From: a virus
Virus record (IMG/VR): IMGVR_UViG_3300032516_000071
Location: 1-39,129 of that record
Reading direction: 5' to 3' (one strand)
Length of the DNA: 39,129 bases
This document shows positions 16,401 through 24,291 of the stretch, one piece after another. The notes under the pieces were generated by a model. It was not told the origin of the DNA, searched no databases, and saw only the letters and a program-made list of their open reading frames with translations. Made by a program: the position numbers and the translations under genes. Position 1 is the stretch's first letter; each line of letters starts with the position of its first letter.

Positions 16401-19004
16401 ATGGCTACCACTTTCTTAACGATAAAGAATAGGGCATACAGCAAACTCGCTGCTGCCATTACTGATGTTATTACTACTATTACTGTGACTGCCGGTGAAG
16501 GGGCTAGATTCCCATCAACCTATCCGTTCCACATTACTATTGACGATGAGATAATGTCCTGCACCAATCGTTCTACGGATACTCTCACAGTCACCAGGGC
16601 ACAGCAAAACACTACTGGTGCTGCCCATGCCAATAAATCCTATGTGGCTTTGAATATCACGGCTCAGTCAATGACTGACCTGAATACAGCCGTCAACACG
16701 ATTGAGGCTACGATAACTGGTGGCGAAGTGGTGCTGGCTGATGACAAGATGGTGAAGTTCGGCACAAGTAGCGACATAGCCATGCTGCTCAGGAGCACAT
16801 CCTTAAATGCTAACACTGCCTTGACTGGTGTCTTGATAGGCACTCCTGTCACTCAGGCGATTGCTGCCGACTCCTTGATGGTTTCCAATGTTACTGCCTC
16901 TGGTGACATTGCTCTCTATGTCAACAAGGGCGGACACTCTCAAATGATATTCTTTGCCGATGCCTCTGCTGGAGATACGGCACTTATGGCTGCTTCGGGA
17001 GCATCGGTTGACTTCTTTATCGCTGGTTCAAAGGTTCTGGATTATGCCACTGGAGCTTTTGCCTTCCAGCAGAATGTAACTATTTCTAGCACAGGGACTT
17101 TGACTCTTACAACCCCAGTTTTGGGAGTGGCAACGGCTACGAGCATAAATGGTCTAGTGATAACTGCCAGCACAGGGGCAATAACAACTGGAAGCTGGAC
17201 GGCGACCGTGGTTAGTCCTGTCTATGGGGGGACTGGGATTGCCAATAATGTAGCATCTACGCTGACAATTACTGGTGCTTTTGCAACAACCTTGACTGTA
17301 ACTGCTGCGACCGGTGTTACTTTGCCAACTACAGGAACTTTAGTTAGCTCGGTAACTACAGGCAATGGCGTTTCAGCAACCAATACAGCAGGTGCTTTGT
17401 CCTTTACACTAGGCGTCATTACACCGACCTCTGTCAACGGATTAACTTTAGTTGCTGCTGCTACTGGATTCACAATAGCTGGCGGAACGACCTCCAAAAC
17501 CTTGACAGTTCCTTTGGATGCTTCAGTTAGCGGAACTAACACAGGCGATAACACCGTGGCAACTTCAGGCGATTCAGCTACATCCTTTTTCGCATCAGGC
17601 GTATTGGAAGTGGGGATAGGTGGAACTGGGGTCACTTCTAGCACAGGGACAGTTGCCGTTGTTTTATCTAATACACCAACATTGGTTACTCCAATTTTAG
17701 GTGTTGCCTCAGCTACTTCTCTCGCAACTTCCGCAGCAATACCTTTACTGATGACCTATGGGCAGTTGGTCAATATCTCTCTTACTTCTCAGACAGTAGG
17801 GGCTACGACCTTGACCATTCCCGACTTTGCCAGTGTAGTGGATGAGTTTACCTTCAAGACTAAAGCACAAACGATGGCCAATAAGACACTGACCTCACCA
17901 ACTATCAACGGCACGATTGGCACGACTGGATTGACATTACCAGCGATAACATTAGGGGGAGCTGTCTCCGGTGGAAGCCAGGTCTTTACCGCCGTTGGCA
18001 ATATGACTTTCGCGGCTGGAAGTATCATTGCCTCTGGCTCAACCAATGGTAATACTCTGCTGATTGCTGCTAACGATACCACTTTTATTACTCTAACCAC
18101 TGGGGCTACAGATGTTTGCACGATTACCACTCCAGTCCTAGCCTCACTATATCAAGTTAGCGGTGGCGGTCTAATCTCCTTCCCGGCTAGTGTGGGAGCT
18201 GATACAGTCTGCCTTATTGGGGCTACACAGGAACTTGATGGCAAGACTCTTGATTCCTCAGTAGCCAAAGGCACTTGGACAGCCAGTGGAACTTGGACTA
18301 TTCCAGCAGTTACTCTTGGTGGTGCTTTAACTCTTAATGGTCAGGTCTTTAATGCTGGAACTGGAACAGCTCAAATAAATACTGGTAGTAGCGGTAGTGG
18401 TTTAATTATTCAGTCTACGCAAGATTCTGCTGATGGGGCAAGGTTAAAACTTTTAACTATATCTGGTTCTCCCGAAGTGGATGATGTTGTGGGTTATATG
18501 CTTTATCAAGGGAGGGATAGTGGTGGGAATAGTCAGGACTATGGAGAGATTGATTGTGGTATAACTAGTCCTACTTCCGGTACTGAAGATAGTAAGTTTA
18601 TTTGGTATCTGATGAATTTAGGGACTTGGAATAAGGCTATGACTCTTTCAGGTGCTGGTGACCTCTGGATAGATAAAAACTTGTTAATGGATACTGGCTA
18701 TGTCCGATTAAAAGAAATGGCAGCTCCTGGAGCATTGGGAGCAGACCTAGTAGGAATCTATTCTGTAGTTGGTGGAGATACATTGACCGACCTTGCCGCC
18801 GTCTTTCAGGATGGCACAATAGACATCTTCGCTCAGGAAGCGACTGAGCCAGATAGCCCAATTTTCCAGTTCCCTGATGGCACCGAGTTCAAATCGGTTA
18901 TGAGGAAGCCAGACCGAAAGACAGTCCAGTTTGTAGCTCAATTCCCTGATGGCAGGGAGTTCGTTATGAGAGAGATTCAATATCCTAGTCCGAGGTGGAA
19001 TTAA
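16401..19004 (+). CDS. Tail fibre / receptor-binding protein
   Basis: An 867-residue protein. Residues 14-90 repeat the beta module of the upstream neighbour (FPSTYPFHITIDDE and TLTVTRAQQN). Residues about 90-720 are low-charge, Thr/Ser/Ala/Gly-rich, with recurrent VNGLTL/INGLVI, TSTGT/SSTGT and TLTTPVLGVATA-type units, the composition of trimeric beta-helical fibres. The C-terminal part holds two similar FPDGTEFKSV/FPDGREFVMR segments near residues 830-860. Such fibres bind the host surface receptor. The gene abuts the next (TAA then ATG), suggesting that the small protein downstream is a fibre tip or chaperone. Confidence 0.8.
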   Translation: MATTFLTIKNRAYSKLAAAITDVITTITVTAGEGARFPSTYPFHITIDDEIMSCTNRSTDTLTVTRAQQNTTGAAHANKSYVALNITAQSMTDLNTAVNTIEATITGGEVVLADDKMVKFGTSSDIAMLLRSTSLNANTALTGVLIGTPVTQAIAADSLMVSNVTASGDIALYVNKGGHSQMIFFADASAGDTALMAASGASVDFFIAGSKVLDYATGAFAFQQNVTISSTGTLTLTTPVLGVATATSINGLVITASTGAITTGSWTATVVSPVYGGTGIANNVASTLTITGAFATTLTVTAATGVTLPTTGTLVSSVTTGNGVSATNTAGALSFTLGVITPTSVNGLTLVAAATGFTIAGGTTSKTLTVPLDASVSGTNTGDNTVATSGDSATSFFASGVLEVGIGGTGVTSSTGTVAVVLSNTPTLVTPILGVASATSLATSAAIPLLMTYGQLVNISLTSQTVGATTLTIPDFASVVDEFTFKTKAQTMANKTLTSPTINGTIGTTGLTLPAITLGGAVSGGSQVFTAVGNMTFAAGSIIASGSTNGNTLLIAANDTTFITLTTGATDVCTITTPVLASLYQVSGGGLISFPASVGADTVCLIGATQELDGKTLDSSVAKGTWTASGTWTIPAVTLGGALTLNGQVFNAGTGTAQINTGSSGSGLIIQSTQDSADGARLKLLTISGSPEVDDVVGYMLYQGRDSGGNSQDYGEIDCGITSPTSGTEDSKFIWYLMNLGTWNKAMTLSGAGDLWIDKNLLMDTGYVRLKEMAAPGALGADLVGIYSVVGGDTLTDLAAVFQDGTIDIFAQEATEPDSPIFQFPDGTEFKSVMRKPDRKTVQFVAQFPDGREFVMREIQYPSPRWN

Positions 19005-19583
19005 ATGGCAGAGACGCTTTATTCTGTAAAGACTACTCAAGATGCAGCACCAATTACTACAGCTACTGCTGCCCAATTAAACGTATTAGTAGGTGGTGGT
19101 CAAACCAGTCTACATTCTCACGCTGGGGGCGGTGGCGAGAGTGAGAATGTTGTTGTCTTGACTGTTGATAGAACTAATGCCACTACCAGTTTTGCCGATA
19201 TTACGGGTTTGACCTTCACTCCGTTGGCTAACAAAACATATATCATTGAGGCGTGGTTGATATTCCGGTCTGATACTGCAGGCACAGGCATTGGATTTGC
19301 TGGTAATGGTCCTGCATCCCCAGTAGCCTATGTGATGAATGTTCACATTCCAATCGCTCTAACGCTTTATGCTAGCGATAGTATGATGGCATCAAGGGCT
19401 TATGATGTTGGCACGCCTTCAGTCTCGGTAGATACCATTAACTTAAATCTGCTAGCCAAGATTGATTGTGTGCTGGTAAATGGTGCCAACTCAACGCCAT
19501 TTACATTAAGATTTAAGGCAGAAGCTACAGGAACGGTCAAGGTTCTGGCTGGAAGTGTTTGCCGATATAGACAGGTGAACTAA
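19005..19583 (+). CDS. Fibre-associated protein, possible tip or chaperone
   Basis: A 192-residue protein whose ATG directly follows the fibre stop codon. The N-terminus (ITTATAAQLNVLVGGGQTSL, then HSHAGGG) looks like a trimerisation and attachment segment. The remaining 140 residues are beta-rich and read like a jelly-roll module (LTFTPLANKTYIIEAWLIF; LRFKAEATGTVKVLAGSVC). Many phages encode a C-terminal receptor-binding head or attachment adaptor here. I infer a role at the fibre end. It could also be an independent baseplate protein. Confidence 0.65.
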   Translation: MAETLYSVKTTQDAAPITTATAAQLNVLVGGGQTSLHSHAGGGGESENVVVLTVDRTNATTSFADITGLTFTPLANKTYIIEAWLIFRSDTAGTGIGFAGNGPASPVAYVMNVHIPIALTLYASDSMMASRAYDVGTPSVSVDTINLNLLAKIDCVLVNGANSTPFTLRFKAEATGTVKVLAGSVCRYRQVN

Positions 19584-19595
19584 AGGAGGGATATT

Positions 19596-19805
19596 GTGGA
19601 CTTAGAAATTATTGAGGCACATCTGGAAGACCTGAACAGACAGGTCAATCAGACAATAGATTTGGTAAGAGCCTTGAGGAAGGGGGAATTGTTTGGTGAA
19701 CCCCTACCAGATGATATAAAAACAAAACTGGCTATTCAGGCTAAAACCAGATATGATTCCATCAGTGACACCTTTACCGCTTTGACTGCGGTAGTCAATA
19801 AATAG
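19596..19805 (+). CDS. Small helical hypothetical protein
   Basis: A 69-residue protein started by GTG 19596 behind a perfect AAAGGAGGGATATT site. It is acidic and almost wholly helical (MDLEIIEAHLEDLNRQVNQT; later DDIKTKLAIQAKTRYDS), consistent with a short coiled coil. No family recognised. It lies in close tandem in the tail operon, so it is probably a minor structural or assembly component. Confidence 0.65.
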   Translation: MDLEIIEAHLEDLNRQVNQTIDLVRALRKGELFGEPLPDDIKTKLAIQAKTRYDSISDTFTALTAVVNK

Positions 19806-19817
19806 AAGGAGAGTGTA

Positions 19818-20252
19818 ATGGCAAAGATTTATCGTTACAGTAACAAAGGGATTATTGGTAGGAAAAATGAGGCAATCAAGATTCCTATTAGCATCAGTGG
19901 AGATTTGTCAACTGAGACTCGTCATGTCTTCTGGACTATTCTCAATAATCTGCCTTTCAGAACGGCGAATGATTCTATCCAGGGTAATCGTCTTGCCGAT
20001 GCCATTGATGAGGCAGAGGGGAAGGATTACATTGAGATTGGGGAAGGCGTGTATGACTGGCTTCAAGAAAGACTCAAGGAGCAAATAACAGACCAGAACA
20101 CAAGGGAAAGTTTCCTGCTTTGCCCTAGATTATTCAGAGTCAATGGAGAGAAGGTCAGTGAGTTCATCAAGGAAGGATTTGAAAAGCCACGTGAACCCAG
20201 CAAAGAGAAGAAAGGCAAGGGCAAAGCGGATGAGGCGACTCCAGAAGGATAA
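19818..20252 (+). CDS. Hypothetical tail-region protein
   Basis: A 144-residue protein behind AAGGAGAGTGTA. The first 115 residues look globular (TRHVFWTILNNLPFRTANDS; YDWLQERLKEQITD). The end is a Lys/Glu-rich tail (PREPSKEKKGKGKADEATPE) that is probably disordered. The gene overlaps the following tiny ORF. In long-tailed phages an assembly chaperone often sits near here, but with no tape measure in the genome that role is not supported. Function unknown. Confidence 0.7.
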   Translation: MAKIYRYSNKGIIGRKNEAIKIPISISGDLSTETRHVFWTILNNLPFRTANDSIQGNRLADAIDEAEGKDYIEIGEGVYDWLQERLKEQITDQNTRESFLLCPRLFRVNGEKVSEFIKEGFEKPREPSKEKKGKGKADEATPEG

Positions 20253-20331
20253 GCCGCCGGTCATCGCCCTAGTTCCTGAATGGTTACAAAATTACGAGAG
20301 GGAGCAGGACTATGCCAATGGGGAATTGTGA
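20230..20331 (+). CDS. 33-residue hypothetical peptide
   Basis: A short frame from ATG 20230 overlapping 23 bases of the previous gene and ending inside the next one. The product begins MRRLQKDKPPVIALVPEWL and is partly amphipathic. There is only a weak purine-rich ribosome binding site (AAGGGCAAAGCGG). Chained overlaps on both sides are typical of genuine small phage genes, but it is short enough to be chance. A longer upstream extension (to 20143) lies wholly inside the previous gene and is not preferred. Confidence 0.4.
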   Translation: MRRLQKDKPPVIALVPEWLQNYEREQDYANGEL

Positions 20332-20491
20332 GAAGTGTGGGAAGTATCGGAAGCTACAGAAGAACCACCTGGACGGCAATCACAATAACAACGACCCGAA
20401 AAATATCGAGTATTGGTGTGGCGAATGTCACATGAGGTATCACCAATATCCCAAAGGGAAGAACAATGGTGTTTCAATAAGGGGGAATTAA
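20312..20491 (+). CDS. Miniature HNH-type endonuclease-like protein
   Basis: A 59-residue frame with the core signature of HNH nucleases: a first Cys pair CEKCGKY (residues 6-12), then KNHLDGNHNNNDPKNIEYWC (17-36), and a second Cys pair with closing His, CGECHMRYH (36-44). In the family the His before xDGN acts as general base, the central Asn orients the loop and the final His binds metal. Position 19 keeps His while the usual preceding His is Asn. The four Cys would bind zinc. It sits between tail genes, not beside terminase as packaging HNH proteins do, so a homing-type or degenerate nuclease is plausible. GAGCAGGACT is a modest ribosome binding site. Confidence 0.7.
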   Translation: MPMGNCEKCGKYRKLQKNHLDGNHNNNDPKNIEYWCGECHMRYHQYPKGKNNGVSIRGN

Positions 20492-20689
20492 ATGCCACTA
20501 TTTGACCAGATGTATTTTGACCAGAAGTGGAGCGTGTGGGATACTTGGCGCTCTTTTGGTAGAGTGCTGAAAGTCTATGTCATAACTGCTGGCTATAAGA
20601 TGGCTAATGTGATTACTGGCCAGAAGCGTAGCGGAAATGCAGTTACTACCCAGAAACGCAGAGGCGAAGTTATTACCTCAGGAGGGTAA
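20492..20689 (+). CDS. Small basic hypothetical protein
   Basis: A 65-residue protein whose ATG touches the stop of the HNH-like gene, behind AAGGGGGAATTAA. The N-terminus is aromatic (FDQMYFDQKWSVWDTWRSFG). The C-terminus carries three related short units (VITGQKRSG, AVTTQKRRG, VITSGG), a small internal repeat. Basic overall. No family recognised. Likely a minor tail component by context. Confidence 0.6.
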   Translation: MPLFDQMYFDQKWSVWDTWRSFGRVLKVYVITAGYKMANVITGQKRSGNAVTTQKRRGEVITSGG

Positions 20690-20693
20690 GCCT

Positions 20694-21002
20694 ATGGCAA
20701 TACGTGTTCAGACGGAGTTTGTAAGACGTGGGACGATTCGTATTATTTGCTATGTCTATGATGATGACGGAGCCTTAGTCGCTGCGACCAGCGTATCTAT
20801 CAGCATCAAGAACCCTGCTGGCACCGTTGTCGTGGATGAAGCAGCCATGAGTGCTACGGCCACCGGCGTTTATGAGTATTTCTACACCACCACGACCGCC
20901 GTTGTCGAGGGCGACTACCAGGTAGAGGTTGACATCCTAGATACCTCATATCACACCTTCGTTCATGGCCACTTCAATATGGTAGCAGGAATTAACGAGT
21001 AG
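20694..21002 (+). CDS. Ig-like beta-sandwich tail protein
   Basis: A 102-residue protein. ATG 20694 is chosen because GGAGGG lies just before it; a longer in-frame start at 20637 falls inside the previous gene. The sequence reads as a single Ig-like sandwich (RGTIRIICYVYDDDGAL; SVSISIKNPAGTVVVDEAAM; GDYQVEVDILDTSYHTFVHG) similar in style to small baseplate and upper-neck proteins. Ig-like domains in phage tails usually aid weak binding to cell-surface sugars or complete the baseplate. The assignment is by fold impression only. Confidence 0.62.
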   Translation: MAIRVQTEFVRRGTIRIICYVYDDDGALVAATSVSISIKNPAGTVVVDEAAMSATATGVYEYFYTTTTAVVEGDYQVEVDILDTSYHTFVHGHFNMVAGINE

Positions 21003-21012
21003 GGAGTAACGA

Positions 21013-22821
21013 ATGAACACTCTTTCTAATTCACTTCTATTGGCGCAGAGAAGCAAGACGATACTTGCCAAACACCTTCTTATACGTTGTGTCCTCACTT
21101 ACGGCACCACTAAATACGAATACACCAAGACCAAGATAAAGGAGCTCTCCCACTCCGAGCGGCATTTCAGCCACAAGGCTAACCTTCTTCTCGATGACAG
21201 CGATAAAGCCCTTCACGCCCTAGACCTTCATGGCTACAAGGCTGTATTCAGTTATGGTCTGATTACCCGGGCTGGCGAGGAATGGCAGACTACCGCTCCT
21301 ATGTGGGTGGTAAGTCAGCAAAAGCAATCCTATCCAGACAGGTTAGAGTGCCAGCTTAACTTTGAGGGTATCTTCGACCGCATGGCAAAGCACAAGGCAA
21401 CCGATTCCTACACTCCTGAAAGTGGGGATACCAGAACAGTCAAGGACTGGCTGAACGAGATTATATGCCTCACCAATTCTGCCTCTGAAAGCACGAATTT
21501 CCAAGAGGTCTATGACAGCGACCAGGCTATCTACCTTGCTGACAATTACTACGCTGGGCAAAGGCTGACCATATCTTATAGAACGATAACCAAACTCGCT
21601 TTCAAGTTAAAGAAGGTAGGCAATCCCACTGGCGAGATAACCTTCCGTATTATCAATAGGACAACGGACCAGGATGTGGCGACAAAGGTCTGGGGCAATG
21701 CCATCAATCTGACGACTTCCTACGATTGGTGCGAGGTTACTTTTGATACGCCAGTCCAAATCCTGACCAGCGAAGAGTTCAGGATTACTTGCGACTTCCC
21801 TGGGGGCGATGTCTTTAATTGTGTGAGCTTCCTTTACAACTCTACGACTGTCAAGGCAAGCGAGTATATGACGCTCTACGATGGCGCTTGGGTTGATGAG
21901 GCTGGTTATGATGCCGTCTACCGCTACTCTTACTCGGCTACCCCCCTAACGGTCTATGATGACTACCCTGCCTATGGGTTGGTGTTTGACAGTGAAGATG
22001 CCCTGATAAACGCTTTCATCCCTGCCGATGCCTTCAGGATAAATCTCAATGAAAGCAGAACTGATAAGATAAGACAACTTCTGTTCTATACCAACTGCGT
22101 TATCCGTGCTGGCAATGATGGATTACTTCATGTCCTTTCGCCAACAACTTCCGGCACCACTTACGATGCGGAATACAGCCTTGTCTCTGGTAGGGATTAT
22201 CACAACTTCTTCAGCAAGGAATCACGAAACAGTATAGTCTCACCGAACTACATCACCTTCAAGAGCCACCCCTCAATGCCTAACGACTACTCTGGTTGGG
22301 CCAAAGGCGCTAGCGCGGACCTGACCGATATGCTTGAGAAGGAAACGCACTATGTCAGGGCTACGAGTGACGCTGAGTGCGAGGCCTTAGCGGCAGCCTA
22401 TCTTTCCAAACAACAGATGGCTGATGAAAAGGGTTCTGGTATCCTAGCCTTCATGCACTTGGGGCAAGAGGTTTACGACTATGTGAACTTTGCTGATAGC
22501 AGGGCTGGTGATAGCAGGGCTGGCAATGTGGGTTTCCTTACTCGCTACTATAAGCCAGGGCAGTTCAATATGCACATCGGCTTCGGCGGGGCAGCGGCAC
22601 TACTGGGAGAAGCCATGATAGCTGATACGACCTTCCACCCCAGTACCGACCAGCTCTATATTATGATTAAAGAACTGGGAGACTGGCTGAATGAGCATCT
22701 TGATAACGAAATAGCATACCGAGATAAGACTCTCAAGACCTTCCTTGACCTGTATGAAGATGCCTACTTCCGAAAGGCGAGAGTATTGCTGGCACTATTG
22801 ATACCTTCGGAGGCAGCGTAA
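21013..22821 (+). CDS. Large tail/baseplate protein
   Basis: A 602-residue protein. Residues 1-125 resemble the N-terminal hub-type module of distal tail proteins (YGTTKYEYTKTKIKELSHSE; PMWVVSQQKQSYPDRLECQL). Residues about 150-310 form a beta-sandwich carbohydrate-binding-like insert (ITYRT-style strands such as TISYRTITKLAFKLKKVGNP; FRITCDFPGGDVFNCVSFLY). The rest returns to mixed alpha/beta and ends in a helical bundle. Likely part of the baseplate or host-contact structure. Its stop overlaps the next start (TAATG). Confidence 0.68.
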   Translation: MNTLSNSLLLAQRSKTILAKHLLIRCVLTYGTTKYEYTKTKIKELSHSERHFSHKANLLLDDSDKALHALDLHGYKAVFSYGLITRAGEEWQTTAPMWVVSQQKQSYPDRLECQLNFEGIFDRMAKHKATDSYTPESGDTRTVKDWLNEIICLTNSASESTNFQEVYDSDQAIYLADNYYAGQRLTISYRTITKLAFKLKKVGNPTGEITFRIINRTTDQDVATKVWGNAINLTTSYDWCEVTFDTPVQILTSEEFRITCDFPGGDVFNCVSFLYNSTTVKASEYMTLYDGAWVDEAGYDAVYRYSYSATPLTVYDDYPAYGLVFDSEDALINAFIPADAFRINLNESRTDKIRQLLFYTNCVIRAGNDGLLHVLSPTTSGTTYDAEYSLVSGRDYHNFFSKESRNSIVSPNYITFKSHPSMPNDYSGWAKGASADLTDMLEKETHYVRATSDAECEALAAAYLSKQQMADEKGSGILAFMHLGQEVYDYVNFADSRAGDSRAGNVGFLTRYYKPGQFNMHIGFGGAAALLGEAMIADTTFHPSTDQLYIMIKELGDWLNEHLDNEIAYRDKTLKTFLDLYEDAYFRKARVLLALLIPSEAA

Positions 22822-23585
22822 TGACTAAAGGAGCAATAAAGGTTAAGGGCGAACAGTTAAGCATTATGTCCAACGATGATGCTGAGCAACTCATTACCGG
22901 GACCGCCACAGGTGACACTCCTACCACTTGGAATCTCAAGGTCAAGGGGACTTATCTCTATTGGGTAGACAATGATGGCAATGAGCGCAATGTAGAAGGA
23001 ACTTTGACAGGAGATACGAGAATTGCTGGCAGTATTACAGTCCATGGAACTTATCTCTATTATGGCGATTATAATGGCAACGAGAGATATACTTCAGCCG
23101 AGCCAATAATAGTATTTATGTATCCTGTCGGAGTCGGCAGTGAGACTAACATTCCTAATCTAGTCGGAGCTGCTACGCACTGGGAAGCAGTATTAGTAGA
23201 TGATGACGATACCAGCTATGTTGAGACTCCGGCCACTGGTGGAGTTCCAGCCACATATAGGGACCTATATGATATGACTACCGGCCTCAGTGGTGGAGTT
23301 ATCTCCGAAGTGCTTGTCATAGCTAGAGTAAAGAAAGACCAAGCCCCACCCTTAGCTGGCTGTTCTATCAAAACACATGGAGTAGTTTATGATGGAGACT
23401 TAGTGAGCACGGCCATAGGTAGCTATCAAACAATAACTACATCTTGGACAACTAATCCGAATACCGGACTGGCATGGACATGGGACGAGATAAACGCCTT
23501 GGAAGCAGGGATTAGATTACAAGGTAGTAAATTCTACTATGAGAGATGCACTCAACTCTATGTTGAAGTTTCTTGTATTGGATAA
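22821..23585 (+). CDS. Tail-tip protein with an internal repeat
   Basis: A 254-residue protein whose ATG overlaps the previous stop (TAATG) behind CGGAGGCAG. It has an internal duplication: VKGTYLYWVDNDGNERN (residues 42-58) and VHGTYLYYGDYNGNERY (72-88). Residues about 100-254 are a beta-rich globular domain ending in YERCTQLYVEVSC. The order after the baseplate protein suggests a tail-tip or host-recognition role. I do not recognise the family. Confidence 0.65.
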   Translation: MTKGAIKVKGEQLSIMSNDDAEQLITGTATGDTPTTWNLKVKGTYLYWVDNDGNERNVEGTLTGDTRIAGSITVHGTYLYYGDYNGNERYTSAEPIIVFMYPVGVGSETNIPNLVGAATHWEAVLVDDDDTSYVETPATGGVPATYRDLYDMTTGLSGGVISEVLVIARVKKDQAPPLAGCSIKTHGVVYDGDLVSTAIGSYQTITTSWTTNPNTGLAWTWDEINALEAGIRLQGSKFYYERCTQLYVEVSCIG

Positions 23586-23597
23586 AAGGAGTCTGAC

Positions 23598-23822
23598 ATG
23601 GACACTGATGTAATACTGGTTTTGCTTGGTATCATCCTGACTTCAATTATCTCTCAGACTACTGCGGTGTGGGTAAAGTTCATTAGCTTGGAGAAGCGAC
23701 TGGCAGAAATCAGGGTCTATCTTGAAAAGAAGATAGACCAAAACAAATGCCCTTTTGGAAACTGCCCTTTATACGAAAGGGCAAGGAGTGAAGCAGCCAG
23801 CGAAAGAACTATCGGGGAATAG
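23598..23822 (+). CDS. Small single-span membrane protein, holin candidate
   Basis: A 74-residue protein behind AAAGGAGTCTGAC. Residues 5-27 (VILVLLGIILTSIISQTTAV) form one transmembrane segment. The rest is charged and helical (SLEKRLAEIRVYLEKKI), then CPFGNCPLYERARSE. Being the last gene of the late operon, right before the terminator, with one membrane span and a charged tail, it could be a holin or a holin-associated protein. The two Cys are unusual for a holin. No endolysin lies next to it, so the call stays tentative. Confidence 0.55.
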   Translation: MDTDVILVLLGIILTSIISQTTAVWVKFISLEKRLAEIRVYLEKKIDQNKCPFGNCPLYERARSEAASERTIGE

Positions 23823-23897
23823 TGTTCTAGCCCTTCCTAAACCGCACAGAAACGATTTCTAGCCATTCCATATACATTATAAGTATAATTCCTTAAC

Positions 23898-23926
23898 CCG
23901 CCCCGAAAGGGGCGGTTTTTTCTTTT
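23898..23926 (+). terminator. Rho-independent terminator of the late operon
   Basis: CCGCCCC, a GAAA tetraloop and GGGGCGG form a perfect 7-bp GC stem followed at once by TTTTTTCTTTT. Two A residues before the stem would pair with the first T residues. It ends the late operon and isolates the early promoter 25 bp further on. Confidence 0.95.
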
Positions 23927-23950
23927 GTAAAAAATAGTTGGCTAGGGGGC

Positions 23951-23979
23951 TTGACAAGTAGTAGCATTTGTGATACAGT
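23951..23979 (+). promoter_or_regulatory. Early operon promoter
   Basis: A consensus -35 box TTGACA (23951-23956), a 17-bp spacer and -10 box TACAGT (23974-23979). Transcription should start near 23985-23986, which is the A of the regulator's ATG, so the mRNA would be leaderless. The spacer carries the operator listed separately. The same promoter design occurs at 37342-37370 and 38639-38667 on the other strand. Confidence 0.85.
23961..23976. promoter_or_regulatory. Operator inside the early promoter
   Basis: GTAGCATTTGTGATAC is an inverted repeat (GTAgCA and TGATAC around TTTG, one mismatch) lying between -35 and -10 and covering the first bases of -10. A nearly identical box, GTATCATTTGTGATAC, occupies the same place in the ArdC promoter. 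A protein bound here would block RNA polymerase, so this is most simply a repressor site. Confidence 0.78.
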
Positions 23980-23985
23980 AATGGC

Positions 23986-24255
23986 ATGGACTACTTAGAA
24001 CAGGTAAAAAGGATACAGAAAGAGCGTGGTCTGAATGATACACAGGTGGCGGAGCTACTGGGTTATCACAATCGGACTGGCTGGGCGAAGATTAAAGGGG
24101 GACTCGTGCCGGCCAATAGGAGTTTCACCGCCAGGGCTATCGCTGCTTTCCCAGAACTTGTCCTGACACTTGCTGGGACTTCACAGGATGGCAAATCTGG
24201 TGGGTTGAAGAGGTTTCTTGAGGAGTTAGTCCTTAGAGTAAAGAAGGTCATCTGA
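23986..24255 (+). CDS. Cro-like helix-turn-helix regulator
   Basis: An 89-residue protein. Residues 8-50 look like an XRE/Cro helix-turn-helix: RIQKERGLNDTQVAELLGYH with the recognition helix around NRTGWAKIKGG. The C-terminus is basic and helical. It is the first gene of the early operon and has no ribosome binding site; the promoter spacing puts the mRNA start at the ATG, as for phage lambda cI made from its maintenance promoter. Because its promoter contains an operator shared with two other early promoters, I infer that it represses itself and those units. A lysogeny repressor role is possible, but no integrase is present. Confidence 0.75.
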   Translation: MDYLEQVKRIQKERGLNDTQVAELLGYHNRTGWAKIKGGLVPANRSFTARAIAAFPELVLTLAGTSQDGKSGGLKRFLEELVLRVKKVI

Positions 24256-24291
24256 ATCGGCTAAGTCAATAATAAAGGAGGGAGGTAGCTC

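Noticed and set aside
17222-18130. Leftward frames opposite the tail fibre rich in Val/Pro/Thr
   Set aside because: Mirror images of the Thr/Gly/Ala-rich fibre coding text, without ribosome binding sites and against the direction of the operon.
20143-20229. Longer upstream start for the 33-residue peptide
   Set aside because: This part is wholly inside the 144-residue gene and is a highly basic antiframe-like sequence. The start at ATG 20230 is more economical.
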